A DNA stretch of 64,000 bases from UBA1737 sp964541525 (lineage in GTDB: Bacteria > Bacillota_I > Bacilli_A > ML615J-28 > CAG-313): NCBI GenBank assembly GCA_964541525.1, contig CAZIQF010000005.1:14518-78517 (forward strand), written 5' to 3'. Positions 6,964-16,657 of this stretch are shown in pieces. How positions within the stretch are numbered: position 1 is the stretch's first letter; each line of letters begins with the position of its first letter. The translations under genes were made by a program, and so were the position numbers. The notes below the pieces were generated by a model, which was not told the origin of the DNA, made no database searches, and saw only the letters and a list, made by a program, of their open reading frames with translations.

Positions 6964-8250
6964 ATGCCCACCATTATTATTGCATTAATAACCATTTTAT
7001 TAATTATAACTTCAATTTTATTCTTTCCAACAATTAAAATTAAAAATATTAATCTTTCAACTTATTGGGTGATAGCCTTAATTGGTGCTCTTTTGTTGTT
7101 AATCTTTAGAGAAGTAGCGTTAAATGAATTAATAATGAGTTTTTTCCAAAGCAAGATCGGTCCTTTACAAATCCTAATTTTATTTATTTCTATGACAATT
7201 ATCTCGATTTTTTTAGATGAAGTAGGATTCTTTAAAAAATTAGCATGTATTGTGACAAAAAAGGCTAGAGGTAAACAATTAACATTATTTTTATACTTAT
7301 ATATCTTAACTAGTGTGCTAACCATTTTCACATCAAACGACATTATTATTTTAACGTTTACACCATTTATATGTTATTTTGCTCATCACGTCAAAATTAA
7401 TCCCTTACCCTTTTTAGTTGGTGAATTTATTGCTGCTAACACTTGGAGTATGATGCTAATTATTGGTAATCCGACTAATATCTATATTGCATCAAGTTTT
7501 GAAATTGATTTTGTAAGTTACTTTTTGAAGATGTTTATTCCAACATTAGTCACTGGAATATTATCAATGTTTTTATTATTATTAATTTTTAAAAAGCAAT
7601 TAGTTAAACCGATTGAATCAAGTACGGAAGATATTGAAATTAAAGATCAATTTTTATTAGTTTTAGGAATTATTGTTTTAAGTATTACCACTATTTTACT
7701 AGCAATATCATCATATATTCATCTTAAGATGTGGTTAATTAGCTTAGTGATGGTAATTATCTTATTAGTTATTGCTGGTAGTTATTTATTAATCAAAAGA
7801 AAATCATTAAAAATACTTAATTGTACTTTAAAAAAAGCTCCTTGGACTTTAATTCCCTTTTTACTATCGATGTTTACAATTATTTTTGCATTATCAAAAA
7901 TAGGGTTAATCACAAATTTTGCCAAATTCTTTATCAATCATCATGATAATTTCACATATGGAATTATTTCTTTCCTTAGTTGTAATGTACTAAATAATAT
8001 TCCTATGAGTGTTTTATTTACCGATATTCTAGTTAAATCTGGTGCTTCAATTAGTAATGTATATAGTGTGATTGCAGCATCTAATATTGGTGCTTATCTT
8101 ACTCCACTGGGGGCTTTAGCTGGGATTATGTGGATGGGACTATTAAAAGAACAGCATATTGATTTTTCTTTTATGCGATTCGTCAAATATGGTGTAGTTT
8201 TATCTTTACCAGCAATTATCGTAGCAATTTTAATGATTACAATTATTTAA
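6964..8250 (+). CDS. ArsB/SLC13-like ion transporter permease
   Basis: A polytopic membrane protein of 428 residues with about 11 hydrophobic segments. TSNDIIILTFTPF (near residue 122) and LIIGNPTNIYIASSF (near residue 164) match the paired hairpin motifs of the ion-transporter superfamily (ArsB, NhaD, SLC13-like), and a second repeat appears at CNVLNNIPMSVLFTD (near residue 340). These proteins exchange or co-transport anions or cations with H+ or Na+; the substrate cannot be read from sequence. It begins one base after the SGNH gene, so the two are translationally linked. No ArsR-type regulator or other arsenic gene is nearby, so an arsenite role is not supported. Confidence 0.75.
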   Translation: MPTIIIALITILLIITSILFFPTIKIKNINLSTYWVIALIGALLLLIFREVALNELIMSFFQSKIGPLQILILFISMTIISIFLDEVGFFKKLACIVTKKARGKQLTLFLYLYILTSVLTIFTSNDIIILTFTPFICYFAHHVKINPLPFLVGEFIAANTWSMMLIIGNPTNIYIASSFEIDFVSYFLKMFIPTLVTGILSMFLLLLIFKKQLVKPIESSTEDIEIKDQFLLVLGIIVLSITTILLAISSYIHLKMWLISLVMVIILLVIAGSYLLIKRKSLKILNCTLKKAPWTLIPFLLSMFTIIFALSKIGLITNFAKFFINHHDNFTYGIISFLSCNVLNNIPMSVLFTDILVKSGASISNVYSVIAASNIGAYLTPLGALAGIMWMGLLKEQHIDFSFMRFVKYGVVLSLPAIIVAILMITII

Positions 8251-8264
8251 AAAAATTAAATCTA

Positions 8265-8273
8265 TGATATAAT
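8265..8273 (+). promoter_or_regulatory. Extended -10 promoter before nagZ
   Basis: TGATATAAT (8265-8273) lies 55 bases ahead of the nagZ start; no clear -35. Confidence 0.5.
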
Positions 8274-8327
8274 TAGTTAAGAAGAAATCAAGAATTTAGA
8301 TAATTAATCAAGAAAGGATTAAAAGAT

Positions 8328-9872
8328 ATGAAATTAAAAACGGTCAAAGAAATGACATTGAAAGAAAAATTAGGTCAATTAATCTTGCCAGGTTTTCATT
8401 CAACAACCTATGATGAACAAATTAGAACGTTAATTGAAGATTATCATGTAGGTAATGTTATTTTATTTACAAGAAATTTTTCTTCAGGAGCACAAATTAG
8501 AGAACTCACACAAAAGATTCATGAAGAAGTATATAAACACACAGGTCATATTCCATTTATTGCTATTGATCAAGAAGGTGGATTAGTTACAAGAATGATG
8601 AAAGATGTAACATTTGCACCAGGACCAATGACTTGTTCAGCAGCTGGTGAAGATGCCAGTTACTATGCGGGTAAAATGCTTGCATGTGATATGATTAGAT
8701 TAGGAATGAATTTAAATTTAGCACCTAGTCTAGATACTAATAATAATCCGAATAATCCGGTCATTAATGTAAGAAGTTATTCTGATGATCCAAAAGTAGT
8801 TGCTGAATTAGGCAAAAGATTCATTAAAGGTTGTAGCGAATATGGAGTACTTGCTTGTGCAAAACACTTTCCAGGACATGGTGATTGTGAAGTAGATTCC
8901 CATTTAGGACTCCCAACAATCAATCATAGTAATGAAAGAATTCATGAAGTTGAAATGTATCCATTCAAAGCCAATATTGATGTTCCAGCAATTATGAGTG
9001 CTCATATTATGTTTCCATCTTATGATATATATCCAGCAACCCTTTCAAAAAAAATCTTAAAAGGAATTTTAAGAGAAGAATTAAACTTCAAAGGATTAAT
9101 TCTAACTGATTGTCTAGAAATGAAAGCAATTGCTGACATGTATGGTACAGCAGAAGGTGCTTGTATGGCCATTTTAGCTGGTGCTGATCTTTGTGATATT
9201 AGTCATACATTAGAATATCAAATTAAAGCTCTTGAGTTAATTGAACAAGCAGTAAATGATGGAAGACTACCAATTGCAGAATTGGATGAAAAAGTTGAAC
9301 GAATCTTGAAATTTAAAGAACAAACGTTGCCTTATTTAAATCAATATTTCTATAATCATGAAATGGAATATAGTGAAGAAAACAAGCAATTATCCAAACA
9401 AATTGTTAATCGTTCACTAACTAAAGTACTTGGTAATGATGTTGTATTAACGCCTAAAACATTAGTAATTGCCCCAAGAGCGATTGCCAAAACGATTATT
9501 GAAGATGAATTTGATGAACGTAATCTTGCAAAAGTACTTAAAAAAGAATTTAATAATTTAGAAGTTTATGAATTAGAAGAAACCAAGGAATTTGCGGATT
9601 TAGTTAATGAAAAAGCAAAATGCTCTGATCAAATTATTGTTTTTAGTTATAACGCAGTAACATCGCCAAAACAAGTAGCGTTTATTAATAATCTATTAGC
9701 ACAACATAATGTAACAGTTATTTCTTTGAAAGGACCAATGGATTACCATAAATATCAAAATCTAAAGAATTATTTATGTTTATATGAATATACGCCTAAT
9801 TCAATTCAAACGGTTGTATCATATTTTAAAGGTGAAATTAAACCTCTAGGTAAGTTAACAATTAAACTTTAA
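8328..9872 (+). CDS. nagZ: Beta-N-acetylhexosaminidase (glycoside hydrolase family 3)
   Basis: Cleaves terminal beta-linked N-acetylglucosamine, typically from muropeptides in cell-wall recycling. The (beta/alpha)8 domain carries FIAIDQEGGLVTRM (near residue 83), the diagnostic NagZ loop CAKHFPGHGDCEVDSH (near residue 182) with the His-Asp general acid/base pair, SAHIMFPSYD, and LTDCLEMKAI (near residue 262) with the nucleophilic aspartate. Residues 350-514 form the second alpha/beta domain found in Gram-positive NagZ. No signal peptide is present, unlike the secreted B. subtilis enzyme, so action on imported fragments is likely (inference). AAGGATTAAAAGAT provides the ribosome binding site. 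Confidence 0.9.
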   Translation: MKLKTVKEMTLKEKLGQLILPGFHSTTYDEQIRTLIEDYHVGNVILFTRNFSSGAQIRELTQKIHEEVYKHTGHIPFIAIDQEGGLVTRMMKDVTFAPGPMTCSAAGEDASYYAGKMLACDMIRLGMNLNLAPSLDTNNNPNNPVINVRSYSDDPKVVAELGKRFIKGCSEYGVLACAKHFPGHGDCEVDSHLGLPTINHSNERIHEVEMYPFKANIDVPAIMSAHIMFPSYDIYPATLSKKILKGILREELNFKGLILTDCLEMKAIADMYGTAEGACMAILAGADLCDISHTLEYQIKALELIEQAVNDGRLPIAELDEKVERILKFKEQTLPYLNQYFYNHEMEYSEENKQLSKQIVNRSLTKVLGNDVVLTPKTLVIAPRAIAKTIIEDEFDERNLAKVLKKEFNNLEVYELEETKEFADLVNEKAKCSDQIIVFSYNAVTSPKQVAFINNLLAQHNVTVISLKGPMDYHKYQNLKNYLCLYEYTPNSIQTVVSYFKGEIKPLGKLTIKL

Positions 9873-9876
9873 AAAA

Positions 9877-9916
9877 AGGTAAAAAACGAATCAATTCGTT
9901 TATTTACCCTTTTTTA
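9877..9916. terminator. Bidirectional terminator between nagZ and the minus-strand gene
   Basis: AGGTAAA and TTTACC arms enclose an inner ACGAAT/ATTCGT stem, with A and T runs on the two sides, serving both converging genes. Confidence 0.8.
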
Positions 9917-10264
9917 TCTTTTTTCCGTATAACAAGTAGCGTTGATAATTTTAATTTTAACTTGATATGATGAATTATTATTAGGTATAGGCTGATTAAA
10001 AGCTGTAGAAGATACACAAGCATTGCCATCAATAATTAAATAATAAATTTGATATTCATCACATACAGTAATATAAAGCGTTAAATCAGGATGCTTAAGC
10101 AGATTATTTAAAGTATTATTATAAGCTGTAAATGTAATTATTAAATCTGAATTTAAAACATCAAAATAATAATTACATGGTAATACTAAAATATCATTAT
10201 TGAAAGTAGATATTAATAAACATTTATTTGTTGAAGTTAAAATTTTTTTAATTTCATTAGTCAT
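9914..10264 (-). CDS. Small protein, possibly a pyridoxamine 5'-phosphate oxidase-like split barrel
   Basis: A 116-residue protein. I start it at the ATG at 10264 (MTNEIKKIL) because AGGTGAT precedes it; the reading frame is open further upstream but has no ribosome binding site there and would overlap the divergent CDF gene. After a short helix come strands with CLLISTFNNDILVLPCNYYF and a later YYLIIDGNACVSS stretch, the order seen in flavin-binding split-barrel proteins that begin by comparing oxidised substrate in their N-terminal strands. No flavin-binding residues can be pinned down. It is divergent from the CDF gene, with 87 bases between starts. Confidence 0.45.
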   Translation of the reverse strand: MTNEIKKILTSTNKCLLISTFNNDILVLPCNYYFDVLNSDLIITFTAYNNTLNNLLKHPDLTLYITVCDEYQIYYLIIDGNACVSSTAFNQPIPNNNSSYQVKIKIINATCYTEKR

Positions 10265-10351
10265 TTTATCACCTATTGTAATATATGATAAAAGAAGCAA
10301 TTTGGTTTTTATTTTTATTAAAAAAGGTATAATAGTAAAGAGGTTAAAAAT

Positions 10352-11557
10352 ATGCATAAAATACTTATTAAATTATTTATCAAAGATTATAATAACTTAT
10401 CATCACCTAAGGTTCGAGCTGCCTATGGAGCACTTGCAGGAATCGTCGGTATTATTAGTAATATCTTATTAGCGGGACTCAAAATTATTATTGGTATTCT
10501 TGCTATCTCACCATCAATTATCGCTGATGGGATTAATAATTTAACCGATGGTGTTAGTTCAATTATCACCTTAGTTGGATTTAAGTTAAGCAGTAAACAA
10601 GCCGATAGTGATCATCCGTATGGTCATCAAAGACTAGAATATATTACGGGGCTAATTATTGCTTTTATCATTTTTATCATTGGCATTACGCTATTGAAAG
10701 ATTCAATCGTTGGTGTTTATGAATTATTTACAGGGCAAGCTAAAGCTCTTGATATTGTTAATCCCGTTGTTATTATTGGTTGTTTAGTATTATCAATTGG
10801 TATGAAATTTTTGCAATCATCTTTCTATAAAAAAATGGGAACAATTGTCTCATCAGATGCTTTATTTGCGAGTGCCAAAGATTCACTTAATGACTGCATC
10901 ACAACTGTAGCCGTTTTAATTTCAACACTTGTTTATATTTTTAGTAATGGTAAAATTAATATCGATAGTATCGCTTTACTAGTTGTTTCTATCTTTATTT
11001 TAGTATCAAGCATCAGCTTAATTAAAGATACAATTGATCCATTAGTAGGAGTAATCCCAAGTGACGAAGAAGTAACAAAAATTGCTAATGCGATTAAGGC
11101 TTATGATGGAGTATTAGGAATTCATGATTTAGTTGTTCATAGTTATGGTCCAAATATGAATTTTGTCACTGTTCATGTTGAAGTATCGCGAGAAGTAGAT
11201 GTGATGAAAAGCCATGATTTAATTGATAATATTGAACATGAAGTATCTAAACTATTAAATATTTTGTTAACAATTCATATGGATCCAGTTGAGGTAAATG
11301 ATGAAAAAACGAATGAAATTAAAGTAGTTGTTAAGCAAATTTTAGAGGATATTGACCCAAAGCTTTCGTTTCATGATTTTAGAATTGTTCCCGGGCCAAC
11401 ACATACCAATATTTTATTTGATGTTGTAATGCCTTTTGAATATCCAATTACTGCTAAAGAATTAAAAACAGCAATTGAAGATAAGGTTAAGGAACACAAT
11501 GAGACTTGGAATACAGTTATTGAAATTGATACAATGTATAGTAGGAATAAACATTAA
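10352..11557 (+). CDS. Cation diffusion facilitator family metal exporter
   Basis: A 401-residue CDF protein that exchanges cytoplasmic divalent metal for protons. Six transmembrane segments occupy roughly residues 25-225. The metal-site aspartates are visible in ADGINNLTDG (TM2) and AKDSLNDC (TM5), and DHPYGHQRLEY is the conserved loop after TM2. The cytoplasmic ferredoxin-like domain (near residues 230-310) has VHSYGPNMNFVTVHVEV and IHMDPVE. A further 75 residues repeat a similar fold (SFHDFRIVPGPTHTNILFDVV), an extension known in some Firmicute CDFs. GAGG precedes the ATG and GGTATAAT at 10326-10333 is a good -10. Zn2+ or Mn2+ are likely substrates; sequence does not decide. Confidence 0.88.
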   Translation: MHKILIKLFIKDYNNLSSPKVRAAYGALAGIVGIISNILLAGLKIIIGILAISPSIIADGINNLTDGVSSIITLVGFKLSSKQADSDHPYGHQRLEYITGLIIAFIIFIIGITLLKDSIVGVYELFTGQAKALDIVNPVVIIGCLVLSIGMKFLQSSFYKKMGTIVSSDALFASAKDSLNDCITTVAVLISTLVYIFSNGKINIDSIALLVVSIFILVSSISLIKDTIDPLVGVIPSDEEVTKIANAIKAYDGVLGIHDLVVHSYGPNMNFVTVHVEVSREVDVMKSHDLIDNIEHEVSKLLNILLTIHMDPVEVNDEKTNEIKVVVKQILEDIDPKLSFHDFRIVPGPTHTNILFDVVMPFEYPITAKELKTAIEDKVKEHNETWNTVIEIDTMYSRNKH

Positions 11558-11561
11558 TTAC

Positions 11562-11590
11562 TTGATTTTAACTGAAATTTCTTGTATAAT
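11562..11590 (+). promoter_or_regulatory. Promoter of the 141-residue gene
   Basis: TTGATT (11562-11567), 17-base spacer, TATAAT (11585-11590), 30 bases before the start codon. Confidence 0.75.
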
Positions 11591-11619
11591 ATAAAAAAGC
11601 AATCAAAAAGGAGATTAAT

Positions 11620-12045
11620 ATGAACTTAAAAAAAGTTGAAGAAATTTTAAATAAAGTTTTAAATAAAACTTGGGATCTAGGAGTAACATTTAAAACAGAA
11701 GGTGATTTATTAACTGCTAGTGCTAATATTACAACAAAATCAATTGATGATGGAATTTTCTTTAAAGTCGGGGTTTTTGAATCATCTGCGTTCTTTATAA
11801 CTTTTGTTTTAGATAAAATTGAATATTCAAATTATGTATCTAAATTAATCTATGATTTTAATGCTCATTCAAAATGGTTAAATGCATATATTAGAGAAGA
11901 TGGTTATTTAATTATTGAATATGCAATCAGATATACTAGTGAAGATATTCTAGAAGCTAATATTGATTTCTTATTAGAAGAATTTGTGTGTGAAGATTGT
12001 ATGAAGTATTTAAAACCATTAGCTGATGAAACACACGCTGAATAA
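11620..12045 (+). CDS. Unknown small protein, YbjN-like in outline
   Basis: Not firmly recognised. The 141-residue soluble acidic protein has a helix, then strands (FFKVGVFESSAFFITFVLD), then a helix-strand pattern with WLNAYIREDGYLIIEYAIRY and a final helix. This order resembles YbjN/type III chaperone-like folds, but the resemblance is by eye only. It has its own consensus promoter and an AAGGAGA ribosome binding site, and a terminator follows, so it is a single-gene unit. Four closing residues include a CEDC pair near position 127. Confidence 0.5.
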   Translation: MNLKKVEEILNKVLNKTWDLGVTFKTEGDLLTASANITTKSIDDGIFFKVGVFESSAFFITFVLDKIEYSNYVSKLIYDFNAHSKWLNAYIREDGYLIIEYAIRYTSEDILEANIDFLLEEFVCEDCMKYLKPLADETHAE

Positions 12046-12055
12046 TAACATCAAT

Positions 12056-12094
12056 AGTAAATTAGAAACCTAGTTTTTAATTTACTGTTTTTTT
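12056..12094 (+). terminator. Terminator after the 141-residue gene
   Basis: AGTAAATTA (12056-12064) pairs with TAATTTACT (12078-12086), followed by G and seven Ts. Confidence 0.85.
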
Positions 12095-12102
12095 AGAAAA
12101 AT

Positions 12103-12131
12103 CCTTATTTATCGAATCAACGATAAAAAGG
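12103..12131 (+). repeat. Hairpin upstream of the DMT gene
   Basis: TTTATCG (12108-12114) and CGATAAA (12121-12127) are flanked by CCTT and AAGG arms. There is no T run; the distal arm ends just before the ribosome binding site, so it could be an operator or an RNA element affecting translation. Confidence 0.4.
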
Positions 12132-12146
12132 AAAATAGGAGCATTT

Positions 12147-13067
12147 ATGAAAGAACTACTAAATAAATTTAAAGGACCAATTCTTTTATTTATTACCGCC
12201 TTCTTTTGGGGAACAACTTTTGTAGCTCAATCTTTAGGCAGTGATTATGTTGGAGCCTTTACCTATAATGGTGGTAGATTTATTATTACCGGAATCATTT
12301 TATCGCTATTTGTTGTAGTTAGATCCCTTATAACTAAAAAAAGGCCAATGATTGATACGACAATAATTGGTAAAAAGAAGGTTTATCTTTATGCTTGTTT
12401 GGTAGGTTTAACTTTATTTATCGGTGCGACTTTACAACAGCTAGGAATTAACTTAACTAAATCGCCAGCTAAATCAGGATTCATTACAACTACATATATT
12501 GTTTTTGTTCCCCTACTTGGTCTATTTTTTAAAAAGAAAATTAAACCGATGCTTTGGATTTTATTAATCGTAGCTTTAATTGGTTCATATTTAATTTCCA
12601 TCAATGGTAATTTAGAATTAGAATTAGGTGATTTATTAACTCTTGTATGTGCAATTGCTTTTGCTATGCAGATTGTATTTATCGATTTGGTAAGCCCATA
12701 TATTGATAGCATATTATTAACGGCAATTGAATTTATGATTGCAGGAATAATGTCAATTATACTGATGTTGATATGCGAAGACATTAGTTTTACTAATATT
12801 ATTCATGCCGCACCAGCAATTTTATATGCAGCAGTCTTTTCTGGTTGTATTGCTTATACTTGTCAAATTATTGGTCAAAAATATACTGAAGCATCCGTAG
12901 CAACACTGATTATGAGTTTAGAATCAGTTATCGCGTTAATTAGTGGGGTTATTATTTTACATGATGTAATTACTTTAAGGATATGTATTGGTTGTATTTT
13001 AATCTTTACTGCAACCATTTTGGCACAAGTTAATTTTGATAAATTATTTAAAAAGAAAACAAAATGA
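12147..13067 (+). CDS. EamA/RhaT-type drug/metabolite transporter
   Basis: Ten-helix DMT-superfamily permease of 306 residues made of two EamA repeats. The first begins LLFITAFFWGTTFVAQ (near residue 12) and contains TKSPAKSGFITTTYIVFVPLL near residue 108; the second starts near residue 155 with DLLTLVCAIAFAMQIVF and carries YTEASVATLIMSLESVIALI, the usual motif of the last helices. It ends with a lysine-rich cytoplasmic tail. AGGAG precedes the ATG at a good distance. Such proteins export or import amino acids, nucleotides or other metabolites; the substrate is not indicated. Confidence 0.85.
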   Translation: MKELLNKFKGPILLFITAFFWGTTFVAQSLGSDYVGAFTYNGGRFIITGIILSLFVVVRSLITKKRPMIDTTIIGKKKVYLYACLVGLTLFIGATLQQLGINLTKSPAKSGFITTTYIVFVPLLGLFFKKKIKPMLWILLIVALIGSYLISINGNLELELGDLLTLVCAIAFAMQIVFIDLVSPYIDSILLTAIEFMIAGIMSIILMLICEDISFTNIIHAAPAILYAAVFSGCIAYTCQIIGQKYTEASVATLIMSLESVIALISGVIILHDVITLRICIGCILIFTATILAQVNFDKLFKKKTK

Positions 13068-13070
13068 TAA

Positions 13071-13103
13071 CAAGCATTTGTAATTAAAACAAGTGCTTTT
13101 TTT
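13071..13103 (+). terminator. Terminator after the DMT gene
   Basis: AAGCATTTG (13072-13080) pairs with CAAGTGCTT (13090-13098) and is followed by a T run. Confidence 0.8.
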
Positions 13104-13150
13104 GATAATTTGTGGTAAAATAGATATATATGATGAAAGGAGAAATCAAG

Positions 13151-14860
13151 ATGAAACGAGTTTTTAGTTATTTTAAACCATTACTACTAAAAGTCATTTT
13201 ATGTCTATTGATTAAAATTAGTGGTGTAATCATTGAATTATTTATTCCCATCCTTTTATCACATATTTTAGATGTTGTTGTTAAAGAAGGAACAATGCTA
13301 GATATCGTTTTATATGGGCTACTAATGATTATTTGTTCATTAGGTGGTTTTTTCGGTAACTGTAAAGCTAATCAGATTGCAGCAAGGATTGCGAGAAACG
13401 TTTCAATTAATCTAAGAAAAGATTTATTTGAAAAAATCATGACGCTTAGTGCATCGACCGTTGATGAAGTTACAATCCCTTCGCTAGTTGCAAGAATGTC
13501 AAGTGATACATATAATATTCATCAAATGTGTGGAATGATTTTAAGATTAGGAGTAAGAGCACCAATGCTTTTGATTGGTGGGACAGTTGCTACACTATTT
13601 TTAGACCCAATGCTTACATTGGTCATCCTTGCTACCTTTCCTTTTGTGATTGGCATTTTATATTTAATATCAAAAACTTCAATCCCATTATTCACAAAAC
13701 TTCAACAAGCAATTGATCAAATGGTTCAAACGATTAGAGAAACAATGACAGGGATTAGAGTAATCAAAGCTTTATCAAAAGAAGATTATGAGAATGGCAG
13801 GTTTAATCGGATTAATCAAAATGTGATTAATTATGAACTAAAATCAAGCAATGTCATGGCTAACTTAAATCCTTCGATTAATTTAATCTTAAATTTTGGG
13901 TTAACAGCAGTATTAGTAGTAGGAGCAATCCGAGTTAATGGTGGTGCAATTCTTCCTGGTAAAGTCCTTGCATTCACAACGTTCTTTCAAATGATTTTAA
14001 ACGCAGTAATTGCGCTTAACCGGATGTTAACTGTTATCTCAAAAGCTTATGCTTCCGAACAAAGAATTAGTTATATTATGAATCTGGGACGTGATTTAAA
14101 GAAAGAAGAAGATATTACAAAATCTAAAGCGTTTATTGAATTTAGAAATGTTAATTTTTCCTATTTAGGTAGAAAGAATAATCTAACCAATATTAATTTT
14201 AAATTAGAAAAAGGAGAAACTTTAGGAATTATTGGTTCAACCGGTAGTGGCAAGTCAACGATAATTAATCTATTATTAAGGTTATATGATGTCAATAGTG
14301 GTATGGTTTTTGTTAATCATAAAAATATCAAAAATTACTCTGAAAGAAATTTAAAATCATATTTTGGCACAGCATTACAATATGATACATTATTTGCTGA
14401 TACAATTTATAATAATATTGATTTCTTTAGAAATGTATCGAAGAAAAATTTGGATTTAGCAATTAAAACTTCAGCATCAAATTTTATTGATGATTTAGAA
14501 CAAGGATTGAACACTAAACTATCACAAAAAGGAACCAATCTTTCAGGCGGACAAAGACAAAGAATTATTCTTGCAAGAGCCATAGCAGCTAAACCCAAAA
14601 TTCTTATTTTAGATGATTCAACTAGTGCGTTAGATTACAAAACCGAAAGTATTGTCAGAGAAAATTTAAAAAAATATTATCAAGATACGACTTTAATTAT
14701 TGTTTCATCAAGAATCAGTTCAATCAAAAATGCTGATCAAATATTAGTATTAGAAAATGGAATGATTGATAGTTTAGGTACACATGACGAATTGATGAAA
14801 ACTTCTAAAATTTATCAAGAAATTTGTTACTCTCAATTAGGGGGTGATGCTGATGAATAG
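13151..14860 (+). CDS. ABC exporter half-transporter, degenerate-site subunit (pair 1)
   Basis: A 569-residue membrane-nucleotide-binding fusion, first half of a heterodimer with the next gene. Six transmembrane helices span about residues 1-310. Walker A GSTGSGKST lies near residue 361, the signature LSGGQRQR near 462 and Walker B ILILDDSTSALD near 485. The catalytic glutamate after Walker B is aspartate, a mark of the non-hydrolysing site in heterodimeric exporters; this subunit keeps a canonical signature that serves the partner's active site. I start at 13151, 7 bases after AGGAG; an upstream ATG overlaps that site. It overlaps the next gene by 8 bases. The transported substrate is unknown (lipids or drugs in relatives). 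Confidence 0.85.
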   Translation: MKRVFSYFKPLLLKVILCLLIKISGVIIELFIPILLSHILDVVVKEGTMLDIVLYGLLMIICSLGGFFGNCKANQIAARIARNVSINLRKDLFEKIMTLSASTVDEVTIPSLVARMSSDTYNIHQMCGMILRLGVRAPMLLIGGTVATLFLDPMLTLVILATFPFVIGILYLISKTSIPLFTKLQQAIDQMVQTIRETMTGIRVIKALSKEDYENGRFNRINQNVINYELKSSNVMANLNPSINLILNFGLTAVLVVGAIRVNGGAILPGKVLAFTTFFQMILNAVIALNRMLTVISKAYASEQRISYIMNLGRDLKKEEDITKSKAFIEFRNVNFSYLGRKNNLTNINFKLEKGETLGIIGSTGSGKSTIINLLLRLYDVNSGMVFVNHKNIKNYSERNLKSYFGTALQYDTLFADTIYNNIDFFRNVSKKNLDLAIKTSASNFIDDLEQGLNTKLSQKGTNLSGGQRQRIILARAIAAKPKILILDDSTSALDYKTESIVRENLKKYYQDTTLIIVSSRISSIKNADQILVLENGMIDSLGTHDELMKTSKIYQEICYSQLGGDADE

Positions 14861-16628
14861 AAGAATGGTTAGTTATGCTAAAGGTAAAGCTAAAAATACT
14901 AAATATACATTGAAAAGATTAAAAGATTATCTATTTAAGTTTAGATATCTACTCCTTCTTGCATTTATTTTAACAATCGCTGCGAATGTATTATCATTAA
15001 TTGGACCAAAGATTACTGGTGATATCATGGATATAATTGAATTAGGCAAAGGCAATATTACAATGAGTAAAGTTTATTACTTAGCACTATTAATGCTGAT
15101 TTGTTATTTTACTTCCGCTTTTGCATCACTCCTTCTAGCAAAATTAATGATTAAAATTAGTAAAAAAATTGTCTTTACAATGCGTAAAGATGCATATGAT
15201 AAAATGATGAAATTACCAATTGCTTATTATGATAATCATGCAGTAGGTGATGTCATCAGCCGTCTATCTTATGATATTGATACAGTTAATACTTCATTGT
15301 CTAGTGATTTAATTCAAATTTTAACAAGTATTATTACGATTGTTGGTGCTTTAATTATGATGATTATTGTCTCTAGTGCATTAGTTTTAGTTTTTGTTAT
15401 TACCATTCCAATCTCCCTTTTATTTACAAGAATTATGGTTAAAAAGACCAGCAAATATTTTAAAGAACGTTCTAAGCAATTAGGTAATCTCAATGGATAT
15501 ACGGAAGAAATGATTACTGGGCTTAAAACGATTAAGGCTTATGGCAAAGAAAAAACGATTATTGAAAACTTTAATTATCATAATACTATAGCTGCTGATG
15601 CAAGTTATATGGCGGAATATTATAGTGCTTATACTGGACCAGGGGTAAATTTTGTTAATAATTTATCACTTTCATTAATCTGTTTATTTGGTGCAATCCT
15701 TAATCGAAATCAGTTATTATCAATAGGTCAGATTTCATCATTTGTGCTTTACTCCAAAAAATTCTCAGGACCAATTAATGAAATCGCAAATATTATTGTC
15801 GATATCCAAAGTGCTTTAGCTGCAGCTGAACGTGTATTTGAACTAATTGATGAGAAAGAAGAATTAAGCGATAGTGATAATGCAACTCAATTAGTTAGTG
15901 CTAAAGGAATGATTGAATTTAAGAATGTTTATTTTGTCTATCAACCAAATCAAATGATTCTGAACAATATTAGTTTTAAAGCATTAGAAGGAAAAACAAT
16001 TGCAATTGTTGGTCCAACCGGAAGTGGCAAAACAACGATTGTTAATTTATTGATGCGATTCTATGACATTAATTCCGGTTCAATCTTTTTAGATGAGCAT
16101 AATATTGAATTAATAACAAGATCATCACTAAGAAATAAATATGCAATGGTCTTACAAGATACCTGGTTATTTGAAGGAACCATTTTAGAAAATTTAGCAT
16201 ATGGCCGAGATGATTTAACTTTAGATGAAGTGAAACAGGCAGCAAAAATGGCTTTAGTTGATACTCTAATTGAAAGAATGCCAGAAGGTTATCATACGAT
16301 CTTAACTGAAGGTGGAACTAATATTTCTAAAGGGCAAAAACAATTATTAACGATTGCTAGAGCTATGCTGTTAGATGCGAAAATCCTAATTTTAGATGAA
16401 GCTACTTCTTCAGTTGATACTAGAACTGAGATTAAAGTTAGTCTTGCAATGAAAGAATTAATGAAAGATAAAACTTCATTTATTATTGCTCATCGACTTT
16501 CAACCATTAAAAATGCAGATTTGATTTTAGTGGTTAAAGATGGAAAGATTATTGAACAAGGAACCCATAAAGAATTATTAAAACAAAATGGTTTTTATTA
16601 TGGATTATACAATTCGCAATTTAATTAA
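14853..16628 (+). CDS. ABC exporter half-transporter, catalytic-site subunit (pair 1)
   Basis: Partner of the preceding gene, 591 residues, six transmembrane helices after a basic N-terminal tail of about 30 residues. Walker A GPTGSGKTT is near residue 388, Walker B ILILDEATSSVD near 510, with the catalytic glutamate present. Its signature is NISKGQKQ instead of LSGGQ. Together the two proteins therefore form one canonical and one degenerate ATP site. The start at 14853 follows GGGGGTG by 7 bases; two in-frame starts just upstream overlap that site. A bidirectional terminator ends the operon. Confidence 0.85.
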   Translation: MNRRMVSYAKGKAKNTKYTLKRLKDYLFKFRYLLLLAFILTIAANVLSLIGPKITGDIMDIIELGKGNITMSKVYYLALLMLICYFTSAFASLLLAKLMIKISKKIVFTMRKDAYDKMMKLPIAYYDNHAVGDVISRLSYDIDTVNTSLSSDLIQILTSIITIVGALIMMIIVSSALVLVFVITIPISLLFTRIMVKKTSKYFKERSKQLGNLNGYTEEMITGLKTIKAYGKEKTIIENFNYHNTIAADASYMAEYYSAYTGPGVNFVNNLSLSLICLFGAILNRNQLLSIGQISSFVLYSKKFSGPINEIANIIVDIQSALAAAERVFELIDEKEELSDSDNATQLVSAKGMIEFKNVYFVYQPNQMILNNISFKALEGKTIAIVGPTGSGKTTIVNLLMRFYDINSGSIFLDEHNIELITRSSLRNKYAMVLQDTWLFEGTILENLAYGRDDLTLDEVKQAAKMALVDTLIERMPEGYHTILTEGGTNISKGQKQLLTIARAMLLDAKILILDEATSSVDTRTEIKVSLAMKELMKDKTSFIIAHRLSTIKNADLILVVKDGKIIEQGTHKELLKQNGFYYGLYNSQFN

Positions 16629-16633
16629 AAAGG

Positions 16634-16657
16634 GAAGTTCATGGCGAACTTCTTTTT
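16634..16657. terminator. Bidirectional terminator
   Basis: GAAGTTC (16634-16640) pairs with GAACTTC (16646-16652), with T runs in both directions, between converging ABC and TspO-like genes. Confidence 0.85.

Noticed and set aside
6964..8250. Arsenite efflux pump ArsB as a firm call
   Set aside because: The permease belongs to that superfamily, but no arsR, arsC or arsA is nearby and the family has many other substrates.
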